Origin: an uncultured Oscillospiraceae bacterium
GTDB taxonomy: Bacteria > Bacillota > Clostridia > Oscillospirales > Ruminococcaceae
Assembly (NCBI GenBank): GCA_904397845.1
Contig: CAJFOX010000011.1
Coordinates: 186,001-250,000 of the forward strand
DNA: 64,000 nt
Direction: 5' to 3'
The position numbers and the translations under genes are program-made. Under the pieces are notes generated by a model that saw nothing but the letters and a program-made list of their open reading frames with translations, was not told the DNA's origin and ran no database searches. Positions 49,934 through 59,693 of this stretch are shown piece by piece (position 1 is the first letter of the stretch; each line of letters opens with the position of its first letter).

Positions 49934-52480
49934 ATGAAGCAAAAATTTAATGTGTCCGGGATGACATGCTCCGCCTGTTCTGCCCATGTGGAAAAAAGCG
50001 TGGCCAAAACGCCGGGAGTTCAATCGGTAGACGTAAGCCTTTTGACCAACAGCATGCAGGTCGTCTACGATGAAGCCCAAACAGATCCGTCTAAAATTAT
50101 CCAGGCGGTGGAACAAAGCGGCTACGGTGCTTCCCTGCCCCAAAAAGGCTCCGTTCCTGTTCAACAGGGGGCTTCTGCACCGGGAGAAGCTGTGAAACAA
50201 ATGAAGCGGCGGCTGATTTTGTCTTTCTGCTTTTTAATTCCTCTTTTTTACCTGTCCATGGGCCATATGATGGGGCTTCCGATCCCACACTTTTTTCATG
50301 GCACAGAAAACGCGCTGACCTTTGCCTTTACCCAGCTGCTTTTGACCCTGCCAGTCGCATATCTCAACCGCAGCTATTTCCAGATCGGCTTTAAAACGCT
50401 GTTCCGCGGTTCGCCGAACATGGACTCATTGGTGGCCATTGGCTCTGCAGCATCCATTATTTATGGCATCTTTGCCATCTATCAAATGAGCTATGGGTTG
50501 GGTCACGGTGATCTGGACCGGGTGCGGCAGTATGCCATGGACCTGTATTTCGAAGGCGCTTCCATGATCCTGACCCTGATTACGCTGGGCAAATATCTGG
50601 AGACCAGATCTAAGGGCAAAACCTCCGAAGCGATCACCCGGCTAATGGATTTAGCGCCCAAATCCGCTACTGTGCTGCGGGATGGGCAGGAGCTGCAAAT
50701 CCCGGTGGAACAGGTCGTGGTAGGCGACACGGTGATTGTCCGTCCCGGGCAAAGCGTCCCGGTGGACGGCATCGTGCTGGAAGGGGCCTCTTTTATCGAT
50801 GAATCCGCCATCACCGGAGAAAGCATTCCGGTAGAAAAAATCGCAGGAGACACTGTTACTGCCGCCACAATGAACAAAACCGGCGCTTTCCGGTTCCGCG
50901 CCACCAAAATCGGCGACGATACAACTCTTTCTCAAATTATCGCGCTGATGGAAGAAGCCAGCGCCTCCAAAGCGCCGATTTCCAAACTGGCAGATAAAGT
51001 TGCCGGAATTTTTGTCCCGGTCGTTATCAGCATTGCGATTCTCGCCACTGTTGTCTGGCTTTTGCTGGGCCAGACCTTTTCCTTCGCTTTGTCCATCGGC
51101 ATCGCGGTACTGGTCATCTCCTGCCCCTGCGCGCTTGGCCTGGCTACTCCTGTAGCCATCATGGTCGGTACTGGCAAGGGCGCGGAAAACGGCATCCTGA
51201 TCAAATCTGCCGAAGCGCTGGAAACGGCCCATACGGTCAACACTGTCGTTCTGGACAAAACCGGCACGATTACGGAAGGTCATCCAAAAGTTACCGGGCT
51301 TTATCCTGCTTCCGGTGTGACGGAAGAAAAGCTGCTGCAAATTGCCGCTTCGCTGGAGAGCCTTTCTGAACATCCGCTGGCGCAGGCCATCGTCTCATTG
51401 GCCAAACAGCGCGATCTTTCTCTGCTCGATCCCTGTGATTTTCAGGCCCTTTCCGGGCTGGGCCTTTCTGCCTCGTTAGAGGGGATTTCCTATTTTGCCG
51501 GCAACGAACGGCTGATGGAGGAACGGGGCGTCCACTTGGATGAACTGCGCACCACCGCTGCCGAGCTGGCGCAGGAAGGCAAAACGCCGTTGTATTTTGC
51601 ACAGGACCAAACGTTGCTGGGGATTATTTCGGTATCGGATGTGGCAAAGCCTACCAGCGCCCAGGCCATTGAGGAGATGAAGCAACTTGGGCTGGAAGTA
51701 GTCATGCTCACCGGTGACAATCAGAAGACAGCCGATGCCATTGGCCGCCAGCTGGGAGTTTCTCAGGTTATCGCGCAGGTGCTGCCCCAGGATAAAGAGC
51801 AAAAAATCCGCCAGCTGCAGGAGAGCGGCAAAAAAGTCGCCATGGTAGGCGACGGCATCAACGATGCGCCTGCTCTGGCCCGTGCCGACGTAGGCATCGC
51901 CATCGGCGCCGGAACCGACATCGCGTTGGAGGCAGCGGATATCGTACTGATGAAAAACGATCTGCTCGACGCTGTTACCGCCATCCACTTGAGCCGTGCG
52001 GTGATCCGCAACGTAAAAGAAAACCTGTTCTGGGCCTTTTTATACAATAGCATTGGCATTCCCATCGCGGCTGGCGTTTTCTATTCCCTGTGGGGATGGA
52101 AGCTGGATCCTATGTTCGCCGCTGCAGCCATGAGCCTGAGTTCGGTCTGCGTGGTATCCAACGCCCTGCGGCTGCGCTTCTTTAAACCGCATCGCAGCCG
52201 CCAGGCCAACCCGCAGCCCGTTTTGGAAAAAGTACGGGCAAATGACCCAATCACTGAAAAAGGAGAAAAAAGTATGAAAAAAACATTGAAAATTGACGGA
52301 ATGATGTGTTCTCACTGCACCGGCCGCGTTTCACAGGCACTCAACGCCATTGACGGCGTTTCTGCCGAAGTTTCGCTGGAGGACAAGGCGGCGTATGTGA
52401 CCCTGTCCGCCGACGTGGCTGATGACGTTTTGATCCAAGCCGTTACCGACGCCGGATACACTGTTACTGAGGTGCTGTAA
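49934..52480 (+). CDS. copA: Copper-translocating P-type ATPase with N- and C-terminal HMA domains
   Basis: GMTCSACSAHVEKS, CPCALGLATPVAIM, DKTGTITEGHP, GDGINDAPALA; C-terminal GMMCSHCTGRVSQAL. Confidence 0.97.
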   Translation: MKQKFNVSGMTCSACSAHVEKSVAKTPGVQSVDVSLLTNSMQVVYDEAQTDPSKIIQAVEQSGYGASLPQKGSVPVQQGASAPGEAVKQMKRRLILSFCFLIPLFYLSMGHMMGLPIPHFFHGTENALTFAFTQLLLTLPVAYLNRSYFQIGFKTLFRGSPNMDSLVAIGSAASIIYGIFAIYQMSYGLGHGDLDRVRQYAMDLYFEGASMILTLITLGKYLETRSKGKTSEAITRLMDLAPKSATVLRDGQELQIPVEQVVVGDTVIVRPGQSVPVDGIVLEGASFIDESAITGESIPVEKIAGDTVTAATMNKTGAFRFRATKIGDDTTLSQIIALMEEASASKAPISKLADKVAGIFVPVVISIAILATVVWLLLGQTFSFALSIGIAVLVISCPCALGLATPVAIMVGTGKGAENGILIKSAEALETAHTVNTVVLDKTGTITEGHPKVTGLYPASGVTEEKLLQIAASLESLSEHPLAQAIVSLAKQRDLSLLDPCDFQALSGLGLSASLEGISYFAGNERLMEERGVHLDELRTTAAELAQEGKTPLYFAQDQTLLGIISVSDVAKPTSAQAIEEMKQLGLEVVMLTGDNQKTADAIGRQLGVSQVIAQVLPQDKEQKIRQLQESGKKVAMVGDGINDAPALARADVGIAIGAGTDIALEAADIVLMKNDLLDAVTAIHLSRAVIRNVKENLFWAFLYNSIGIPIAAGVFYSLWGWKLDPMFAAAAMSLSSVCVVSNALRLRFFKPHRSRQANPQPVLEKVRANDPITEKGEKSMKKTLKIDGMMCSHCTGRVSQALNAIDGVSAEVSLEDKAAYVTLSADVADDVLIQAVTDAGYTVTEVL

Positions 52481-52481
52481 C

Positions 52482-52742
52482 ATGATGGCGGACAAACAAA
52501 AGGTCTCACGCCTTTTAAAAACCGCTCGAGGCCAGATTGACGGGATTTTGAAAATGATTGACGAGGACCGATACTGCATTGATATTTCCAATCAGATCAT
52601 GGCGTCCCAGTCCATTTTGAAAAAAGCCAATGGCGAAGTGCTGAAAGCGCACCTGGAACATTGTGTCAAAGAGGCAGTAACCGATGGCGATGCGACGGAA
52701 AAGCTGCTGGAAATTGAATCCATTATTGCAAAGCTGCTGTAG
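52482..52742 (+). CDS. csoR: Copper-sensing repressor CsoR
   Basis: CsoR/FrmR fold, C-x24-H-x3-C Cu(I) ligand pattern. Confidence 0.92.
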   Translation: MMADKQKVSRLLKTARGQIDGILKMIDEDRYCIDISNQIMASQSILKKANGEVLKAHLEHCVKEAVTDGDATEKLLEIESIIAKLL

Positions 52743-52768
52743 TCTTTTCTCCGGAGCATTCGTTTTCT

Positions 52769-52794
52769 GAACGCAGGTAAAAATACCTGCGTTC
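52769..52794 (+). terminator. copA-csoR terminator
   Basis: GAACGCAGGTA-N4-TACCTGCGTTCTTTTG. Confidence 0.8.
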
Positions 52795-52912
52795 TTTTGT
52801 TGCAAAAGGCTAGCTTCTCCACGCTTTTTATGGTAAGCTGGATTTGTTTGCCTGAACCGATTCCGGCCCAAGCGAAAAACCGCGTTACATCATAAACAAG
52901 GGGGATCTTTTT

Positions 52913-53557
52913 ATGGAAAAGAATCAGCGCTATCAAAAAATCAACCGGGGCTTTATGGTTTTGTACCTGCTGGTCTGCCTGTGGGGCATTATCGACAGTT
53001 TTCTGCACTCAACGCCCTATTACATGGGGCTTTCTCTGCTTTCCCCCCTGTTTTTGCTGATTCCTCCGCTATTTTGGAAGATCACCCGGCTCAAACCTGC
53101 GTATCTGATTTCTCTGACGATCAATTTGTTCAGTTTTTTGGCTTTTGTGATTGGAATTGCCTTTCGCGGATACGGCCGCTTCCCCTTTTACGATAAAGTG
53201 GTGCATACCCTTTCCGGCGTAGTATTCGGCCTTTTAGGCGTCATTTTTTATTACCTCATGAAAAAGGACCGTAGCATCGTCCCCCGAGACGGTATTTTTG
53301 CCGGTTATTTCGCTGTTTCTTTTGCCTGCACCATCGGGATGCTGTGGGAAGTATGGGAATATTCTATGGACTTTATCTTTCATTCCGACCCCCAGCATGC
53401 ACTGACCACCGGCGTCCACGACACGATGCAGGATATGATCGTCTGCCTGATCGGATCCCTCTTTGTTTTGTTTTCCGTATGGCGCTATTACCACAAAGGC
53501 AAGGCAGGGCCGATGATGCGTATTTTCCTGGATTTTTACGAATTGAACTTAAAATGA
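52913..53557 (+). CDS. Integral membrane protein of unknown function (DUF2238/YjdF-like by motif)
   Basis: Multi-TM with FYDKVVHTLSGVVFGLLG, TIGMLWEVWEYSMDF, DTMQDMIVCLIGSL. Confidence 0.7.
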   Translation: MEKNQRYQKINRGFMVLYLLVCLWGIIDSFLHSTPYYMGLSLLSPLFLLIPPLFWKITRLKPAYLISLTINLFSFLAFVIGIAFRGYGRFPFYDKVVHTLSGVVFGLLGVIFYYLMKKDRSIVPRDGIFAGYFAVSFACTIGMLWEVWEYSMDFIFHSDPQHALTTGVHDTMQDMIVCLIGSLFVLFSVWRYYHKGKAGPMMRIFLDFYELNLK

Positions 53558-53602
53558 AACGTAACATTGGGCCTCTCCAAAGGCCAAATGCTTTCCTGTT
53601 TG

Positions 53603-53640
53603 AAAAAGCCGTCCGGCGCTTATTTTTCGGGCGGCTTTTT
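53603..53640 (+). terminator. Terminator hairpin
   Basis: AAAAAGCCGTCCGG ... TCGGGCGGCTTTTT. Confidence 0.7.
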
Positions 53641-53826
53641 GCAATTTCCGTTTTGTATTCTATTCTTTCCGACACGTACTGGCAAACGCCAAAAACAGCT
53701 TCGCCTGCTGTTTCGGAATCATAATCAATCTCAGGATGCCAATGCATTCCGAAAGAAAGTTGCAGACAATACCTGATCAAAAGTTTTTTCCTTTTAGGAC
53801 CAAACCGTCCTCTTGCGCCTATGTTT

Positions 53827-54675
53827 TTATTTTGCCGTTTTTCTTCCCAGTACTACTCGGTCATTGCCGCCGTAATCCTGAACCGTCCGGATACAGTCAA
53901 AACCCGAATCCCACATTAGCGCTGAAACGGATCGCGCCTGATCAAAACCAACCTCAAAGGCCAACAGGCCGCCCGGCTTTAGCGCCCTCCGCCAGCGAAG
54001 AGGAATTTCACGGTAAAAACGCAGCCCATCGTCTGATCCGTCCAGCGCCATAGCAGGCTCCCATTGCACCTCCCGCTGCAGCCCAGACAGGTCACCCGAT
54101 GGAATATACGGCGGGTTGGAAAGAACAGCGTCCAGATTTGCCAAACCCGCGGTACTTTTCAGCACATCGGCCTGAATCAAACGGCACCTAGGCGCTAAGG
54201 CGCGGATGTTGCTTGCACAGTATTCCCCGGCTTCCGGCGAAAGCTCTACCAAAGCCACCTCTGCATCCGGCCGCTCACAGGCAATCGTCAAACCGACACA
54301 GCCGCTTCCAGCGCACAGATCCGCTACCTGCGGCGACGGGACGCCCTCCAGCTGCTTCAATACCTGCTCCACTAAGGTCTCCGTATCTGCCCGGGGAATC
54401 AGTACGCCGGGGCCTACGGCGAAACGACGGCCGTAAAATTCCCACCATCCCAGCAAATATTGAAGCGGCTCTCCCGCTTCCCGCCGGACAAGCCAGCCCT
54501 GCATCCGCGCCACTTCTTCCGGGGTTAGTTCCCGCTCCGGATGTGCCAGCCGCTGCGCTTTGGAAATGGCAAAGCCTTCTTCCAACATAAGATCCAGCTC
54601 AAAACCGGCGGAGACAATCCCCGCCTGCTGCAGGCGGCGCAGCCATACCGGATAGCAGGCGCCGACAGCGATCAC
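53827..54675 (-). CDS. prmC: Peptide chain release factor N5-glutamine methyltransferase
   Basis: VADLCAGSGCVGLTIA, AVLSNPPYIPSGDL NPPY motif. Confidence 0.96.
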   Translation of the reverse strand: MIAVGACYPVWLRRLQQAGIVSAGFELDLMLEEGFAISKAQRLAHPERELTPEEVARMQGWLVRREAGEPLQYLLGWWEFYGRRFAVGPGVLIPRADTETLVEQVLKQLEGVPSPQVADLCAGSGCVGLTIACERPDAEVALVELSPEAGEYCASNIRALAPRCRLIQADVLKSTAGLANLDAVLSNPPYIPSGDLSGLQREVQWEPAMALDGSDDGLRFYREIPLRWRRALKPGGLLAFEVGFDQARSVSALMWDSGFDCIRTVQDYGGNDRVVLGRKTAK

Positions 54676-55595
54676 CAGCGATCGCTGCCCTCCACAGAAG
54701 GCAGCACCGGTTTCAAAGAGGCAATGGCCACTTCAATCATATCGTCTTCCGGTTCCTGGGTGGTAATATGCTGCAGCCACATCCCCGGCGCGGAGATCAT
54801 GCGCGTGCACAAATTGGTATATCGTCCCGCCAGCTTGATGATTTCGTAAGAAATTCCCACAACGACAGGCAGTAAAAGAATCTTCAGCACCACTCTGAGC
54901 CACGGATTGCTCCAAGTGACAAAAGAAGTCACCAGCACGCTGACAATTACGACAATCAGCAAAAAGCTGGTGCCGCAGCGGGGGTGAAACCGTCTTTGCC
55001 GGCGCACGTTCTCCACTGTCAACTCCTCGCCCGCCTCGTAACAAAAAATAGTTTTATGCTCGGCGCCGTGATACTGAAACATCCGGTGGATGTCCTTCAT
55101 ACGGCTTACTGCCGCCATATAACCGACTAAAATAGCAATTTTGATAAGCCCTTCTATCAAGCTGGCAAAACCACCTAACGGCAGCAGCATGTCCAGCCCT
55201 TTCACCGCAAAGGTAGGAAGGATCAAAAACATCAAAACAGCGGCAACTACTGCGATAACCGAAGCAAATCCCGTAAGAACGGCAGTCGCCTTTTCCCCAA
55301 AATGCCGGTTGAGCCACAGATCAATCTTATCCGGCTCTCCTTCGTCGAAGCCCGCCTTATCCGCTGATTTCATCAGGCACTTGTACCCCAGGCGCATGGT
55401 ATCCACAAAATTAAATATTCCGCGGACAAATGGCGTTTTTTTGTACCATGCCGTAATTTTGGGGTTCTCCCAAGTCTCCACATCAAGGCTGCCGTTGGGC
55501 AGCCGTACAGCCAGAGACGTTTTTTCCGGCCCGCGCATCATGATTCCCTCTATGACCGCCTGGCCTCCGATCGATGTTTTATGCTGTTTGCTCAT
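54672..55595 (-). CDS. DUF1385 domain membrane protein
   Basis: GGQAVIEGIMMRGPEKTSLAVRLPNG, YHGAEHKTIFCYEAGEELTVENVR, RFHPRCGTSFLLIVVIVS. Confidence 0.96.
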   Translation of the reverse strand: MSKQHKTSIGGQAVIEGIMMRGPEKTSLAVRLPNGSLDVETWENPKITAWYKKTPFVRGIFNFVDTMRLGYKCLMKSADKAGFDEGEPDKIDLWLNRHFGEKATAVLTGFASVIAVVAAVLMFLILPTFAVKGLDMLLPLGGFASLIEGLIKIAILVGYMAAVSRMKDIHRMFQYHGAEHKTIFCYEAGEELTVENVRRQRRFHPRCGTSFLLIVVIVSVLVTSFVTWSNPWLRVVLKILLLPVVVGISYEIIKLAGRYTNLCTRMISAPGMWLQHITTQEPEDDMIEVAIASLKPVLPSVEGSDRW

Positions 55596-55601
55596 TGTCC
55601 C

Positions 55602-57038
55602 TTACCCTTCTATTTCCGAAAATTCCGCTTCTGATTTCTTTCCTGCCAACGGCAGCGTTATCGTAACGGTCGTACCCCTTTGATAGATACTCCCAATTTC
55701 CAGCCGCCCGCCATGCCGGGTAACAATTTCATCCGCCACCGCAAGACCGATACCGGAACCCCGCTTGGTCGAATCCCCCTTATAAAATTTGGTCTTGACC
55801 TGCGGCAGATCCTCCGGCTTGATTCCTTCGCCGGTATCTGCAATGGTAACCGTCACTTCCTCGGCAGTGCGCTGTACGCTGACAGTGACCACTCCCCCGC
55901 CAGGCGTATGCTTGAGAGCATTATCCAGAATATTGACAAAAACCTGCTTGAGCCGGTTGTGATCCCCCATAACAATAATAAAATCCTCTGGTTCTTCATA
56001 ACGGATTTCAATATTTTCCCGCGCCGCTCGCTGGTCAAACATCAGTACCGCATCATCCAGCTCCGCTACCAAATCCATGCGATCCATCACCATGGACATC
56101 CGGCCGCTCTGCATTCGCGAAAAATCCAAAAGCTCCTCTACCATGCCGGACAGTCGTTCGGCTTCTTTGCCGATTACCTCCATGCCTTTATGAAGCGTTT
56201 GAGGATCCGGCCGCTCCTCATTGGCCAGAGTTTCCGCCCAGCCTTTGATTGCCGTCAAAGGCGTGCGCAGCTCATGGGATACAGACGAAATAAAATCGTT
56301 TTTCAGCTGTTCCGCTTTGGAAAGCTCTCCCGCCATATAATTGATTACGTCGCATAATTCGCCGATCTCATCGTCATTTTCCTTTTCCAGCCGGATACTG
56401 AAATCTCCCTGGGCAATTTTTCGGGCAGTCTGCCCCACCTTTCCCAGCGGAACAACAATGGAATTCATAAAATACGTACTGGAAAACACCACAAAAAAGA
56501 TGATTGCCACTCCAAAAACGGTAATAATCGCCACCAAAGAGATGATCTGCCGGTCAATCCGCACCAGCGAGGTAACATAGCGAATGGCAAAAATCTCCTC
56601 ATCGCTGACCTGGGAAATCCTGGTCAACGCCAGAATATTTTCCCCATACAGCGTACCTTGAAAATATCCTTCCCCGGTCTCTGTCTCCAGGGCTTCTTGA
56701 AAATCCGGCATATACAGCTTTTGGTTCGCTTCAAACCCGCTGGATGACAACAGCACGTTTCCGTCCATATCCAGCGCCATAATCTCCATTTTGTCCTTAT
56801 CCTCAAAATTTTCAATCAAGCCGCGCACCTCAGTGGCATAATCGGTAGAAGCATCCTGCGCGTACTGCCTCAAAAGGCCATCCACTAAATCCGCCCGTGA
56901 TACTACGATTTGCCTGACGCCGTTATAATAATAGCTTTTCAGGCCATAGGCTGAGAGGATTTCAATGGCAATCAAAATCAAAAGGATAATGCCGAAGCTG
57001 TTGAGCAGCCATCGTTTTGTAATCCTCCTTTTCGCCAT
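55602..57038 (-). CDS. HAMP-domain sensor histidine kinase
   Basis: FISSVSHELRTPLTAIKGWAETL H-box, VNILDNALKHTPGGG N-box, GSGIGLAVADEIVTRHGG G-box. Confidence 0.97.
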   Translation of the reverse strand: MAKRRITKRWLLNSFGIILLILIAIEILSAYGLKSYYYNGVRQIVVSRADLVDGLLRQYAQDASTDYATEVRGLIENFEDKDKMEIMALDMDGNVLLSSSGFEANQKLYMPDFQEALETETGEGYFQGTLYGENILALTRISQVSDEEIFAIRYVTSLVRIDRQIISLVAIITVFGVAIIFFVVFSSTYFMNSIVVPLGKVGQTARKIAQGDFSIRLEKENDDEIGELCDVINYMAGELSKAEQLKNDFISSVSHELRTPLTAIKGWAETLANEERPDPQTLHKGMEVIGKEAERLSGMVEELLDFSRMQSGRMSMVMDRMDLVAELDDAVLMFDQRAARENIEIRYEEPEDFIIVMGDHNRLKQVFVNILDNALKHTPGGGVVTVSVQRTAEEVTVTIADTGEGIKPEDLPQVKTKFYKGDSTKRGSGIGLAVADEIVTRHGGRLEIGSIYQRGTTVTITLPLAGKKSEAEFSEIEG

Positions 57039-57074
57039 TCCATCCTCCCCTCTCTCCCACGCGTCCAGGCAACG

Positions 57075-57770
57075 TTAAACCACCCACTTATATCCAAATC
57101 CCCACACAGTTTGCAAATACCGGGGATTGGAAGGCTCTTCTTCAATTTTCATCCGCAGGCGCCGGATGTTGACATCTACAATTTTCACATCGCCAAAATA
57201 ATTGCTTCCCCAAACCTCATCCAATATTGCAGAGCGTTCCAAAGCCGTGTTGGGATTCCTCATAAAAAATTCAAGGATCTGAAACTCCACCTGGGTCAGA
57301 TCAACGGCCTTCCCGCTTTTGGTCAGCGTTCTGCTTTTGCTGTTGAGCACAAAGGGACCGGAAACAATCTCGCCGCTTTGCTGCGCAACATCCTTTGCCA
57401 AAGACACGCGCCGGTAAATCGCGTCTACCCGGGCCACCAGCTCGGACGGGCTGAACGGCTTGGTGATATAATCATCGGCGCCTGTCATCAGGCCGCGCAC
57501 CTTATCCATTTCCTGGGATTTGGCGGACAGCATAATGATACCGATTGTATTGCTGGCCGCACGGATCTTTTCGCACACGCCAAAACCATCGATTCCCGGC
57601 ATCATAATATCCAGCACTACCACGTCAAAGTCGCCGCCGCTCTGCTCAAATACCTGGAGAGCCTGTTCTCCGTCAGGCACATCCACAACATCGTACCCCG
57701 CCCTTTTTAAATTGATGACAATAAAGTCTCGAATGACATCCTCATCTTCAGCAATCAAAATTCGTTTCAA
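57075..57770 (-). CDS. OmpR/PhoB-family response regulator
   Basis: ILIAEDEDVIRDFI, VLDIMMPGIDGF phospho-acceptor Asp, C-terminal winged helix. Confidence 0.97.
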   Translation of the reverse strand: MKRILIAEDEDVIRDFIVINLKRAGYDVVDVPDGEQALQVFEQSGGDFDVVVLDIMMPGIDGFGVCEKIRAASNTIGIIMLSAKSQEMDKVRGLMTGADDYITKPFSPSELVARVDAIYRRVSLAKDVAQQSGEIVSGPFVLNSKSRTLTKSGKAVDLTQVEFQILEFFMRNPNTALERSAILDEVWGSNYFGDVKIVDVNIRRLRMKIEEEPSNPRYLQTVWGFGYKWVV

Positions 57771-57787
57771 ACTAGCACCTTCTTTCT

Positions 57788-59170
57788 CTAGGATTTCACA
57801 ATGGAAAAACGCTCCCGTATCTCCTCCATGCTCAACTGCATCTGCTCCGGCACAGCCGATGATTTGACCGGCGCTGCATAATATTCGTAAACACCCCGTT
57901 TTTCCAGCTGCTCATATACAAGGTTATCAAAAACATCCCGCGGTTCATCCTGCCCATAAACGCGGATGCGGAGGAGAGCCGGCGGTTCAGCTGCCTCCGT
58001 ACGAAGGGTAAATACCCATTCGTTCCGATCGGACTCTTTGACTACATTCACCTGTCCAATCCATTCTTCCGGGAACTGGAACCGGAACCCGTAATCCAAA
58101 TTGACAAACCCAGTCCATACGGGGGAAAAAGTAAACGTAACAGACCCAGCCTGAGAATTTTCCGCTGAATCCGCCTCCCCCAGCCTTTCCAACTCTTCCG
58201 GATTCGACAGGCACAGGTACTGGAGAAGATTTTTCCGGTTATCCTCTTCCCGTTCTTCTTCGCTATATTCAACCAAAGACACTGGAATTTCCAAAATGCC
58301 GTCTCCGTTGATATCCTCACAACGCACCGGCACCTCTCGCAGTAACGGACGATCCAACCCGCCGTAATGGCTGCTGAGGGAGCGAAGTTTTCCATCATCT
58401 GTATACACCATGATCTCTGTGACAATCTGCGTACTGCTGGTATAAGCGTCCACAAACACAGCTATCTGATTTTGGGCAAGCCAGCCGATTTCAATTCCCA
58501 AAAAGCCCGTAATCGTGCTGTCCATCACAACGCGTGATGCCGACTGAAGGCCATCTTCCGTATCATTGATCAGCCGGATAGCCCCCGTTTTCGAGGAAGC
58601 CTTAAAGATGCCCAACAGGATTTCTTTTGTTCCATCCTGGTCAAGATCTTCAATCAGCATCTGGGAATATTCGCTTTCGTATAGAACCCTCAGCTGGCCT
58701 CCAGTATAATCGTAAACAGAAATACTGGTATTCTCGCTGGTCCCCTGCTCCCAGCCGATGAGCACGCAGTGCCGCCCTGAAGCAGTCAAGACCTGAAAAT
58801 CCACCTCCGTAACATCGGTGCCTTCTCCTACCGCATCATAAACTGACACCCACTCGTCCTGCTGATGATCCAGCACCATAATGCGGACGTTCCCGCCCCA
58901 GCTGGGCATATTGTAAAAAACCAGCGCTTCGTCCTCCCCGTCTGCATCCAAATCAAACATAACGAAAGCAGAACGGTAATCCCCGCTTTTGGGGTACTTC
59001 AGCTGAACGTCGGAAACATCCGCCGCATTGGTCAGGGCTTCGTAAATTTCCGCCTGTTCCTCGGTCAGCTTGGGAGACTGCATCAGATCAGTCAGGTTCG
59101 GCTGAAACGAAGAACAGGCGCTTAACAGCAGGCAACACACCGCCAGAAAAGCGATTTTGAAAAAGCGCAC
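57788..59170 (-). CDS. Putative lipoprotein with FG-GAP/EF-hand-like DxDxDG motifs
   Basis: FLAVCCLLLSACSS lipobox; DLDADGEDE, DLDQDGTKE, DINGDGILE; co-directional with the two-component system. Confidence 0.82.
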   Translation of the reverse strand: MRFFKIAFLAVCCLLLSACSSFQPNLTDLMQSPKLTEEQAEIYEALTNAADVSDVQLKYPKSGDYRSAFVMFDLDADGEDEALVFYNMPSWGGNVRIMVLDHQQDEWVSVYDAVGEGTDVTEVDFQVLTASGRHCVLIGWEQGTSENTSISVYDYTGGQLRVLYESEYSQMLIEDLDQDGTKEILLGIFKASSKTGAIRLINDTEDGLQSASRVVMDSTITGFLGIEIGWLAQNQIAVFVDAYTSSTQIVTEIMVYTDDGKLRSLSSHYGGLDRPLLREVPVRCEDINGDGILEIPVSLVEYSEEEREEDNRKNLLQYLCLSNPEELERLGEADSAENSQAGSVTFTFSPVWTGFVNLDYGFRFQFPEEWIGQVNVVKESDRNEWVFTLRTEAAEPPALLRIRVYGQDEPRDVFDNLVYEQLEKRGVYEYYAAPVKSSAVPEQMQLSMEEIRERFSIVKS

Positions 59171-59505
59171 AGCCGATCCTCCCTTTCAAAATGATGAAAA
59201 AAGCCGGGACCTCACGGCTCCGGCACACAAATCTTTTGTAAAAACAGCCTTTTTTGCCCTTTTTCATAGTATAACAACCGCTCCATTCTGTCAATGGAAA
59301 AGCTGTCCCGCAGTACGGTTGTTCACAATAAATTCACTGCTTTTCCGAAAGAGGAAAATGCGGGGTTCAAAATCCGAAAACGGATGGATGAACGCGGGTT
59401 TTCGCCCGCATGATGCTTTCTTTATTATGGAAAAACTCTTTTTGCCGCTTCGCCCCAATAGCAAAGCAATTTTATGCAAGCTTTTTCCTCTGCAGATTTT
59501 TCACC

Positions 59506-59538
59506 AAAAAAGCAGCCGGAAAATCCCTGCTGCTTTTT
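59506..59538 (-). terminator. Terminator downstream of the XRE gene
   Basis: AAAAAGCAGC ... GCTGCTTTTT. Confidence 0.65.
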
Positions 59539-59693
59539 AAAGGCGCTTCTGTCCGTCATGCTTCTTTGCCGTTTTGAAGAACCTTTTCCTCTTCCTGATC
59601 CATTCCCTTTTCCCGGTTTTCATCTCCGAGCCGGGAAAGATTCGCAAAATATGCTTTTCTTTTGCCAACAGAAATGATAAAATAAAATCGACT

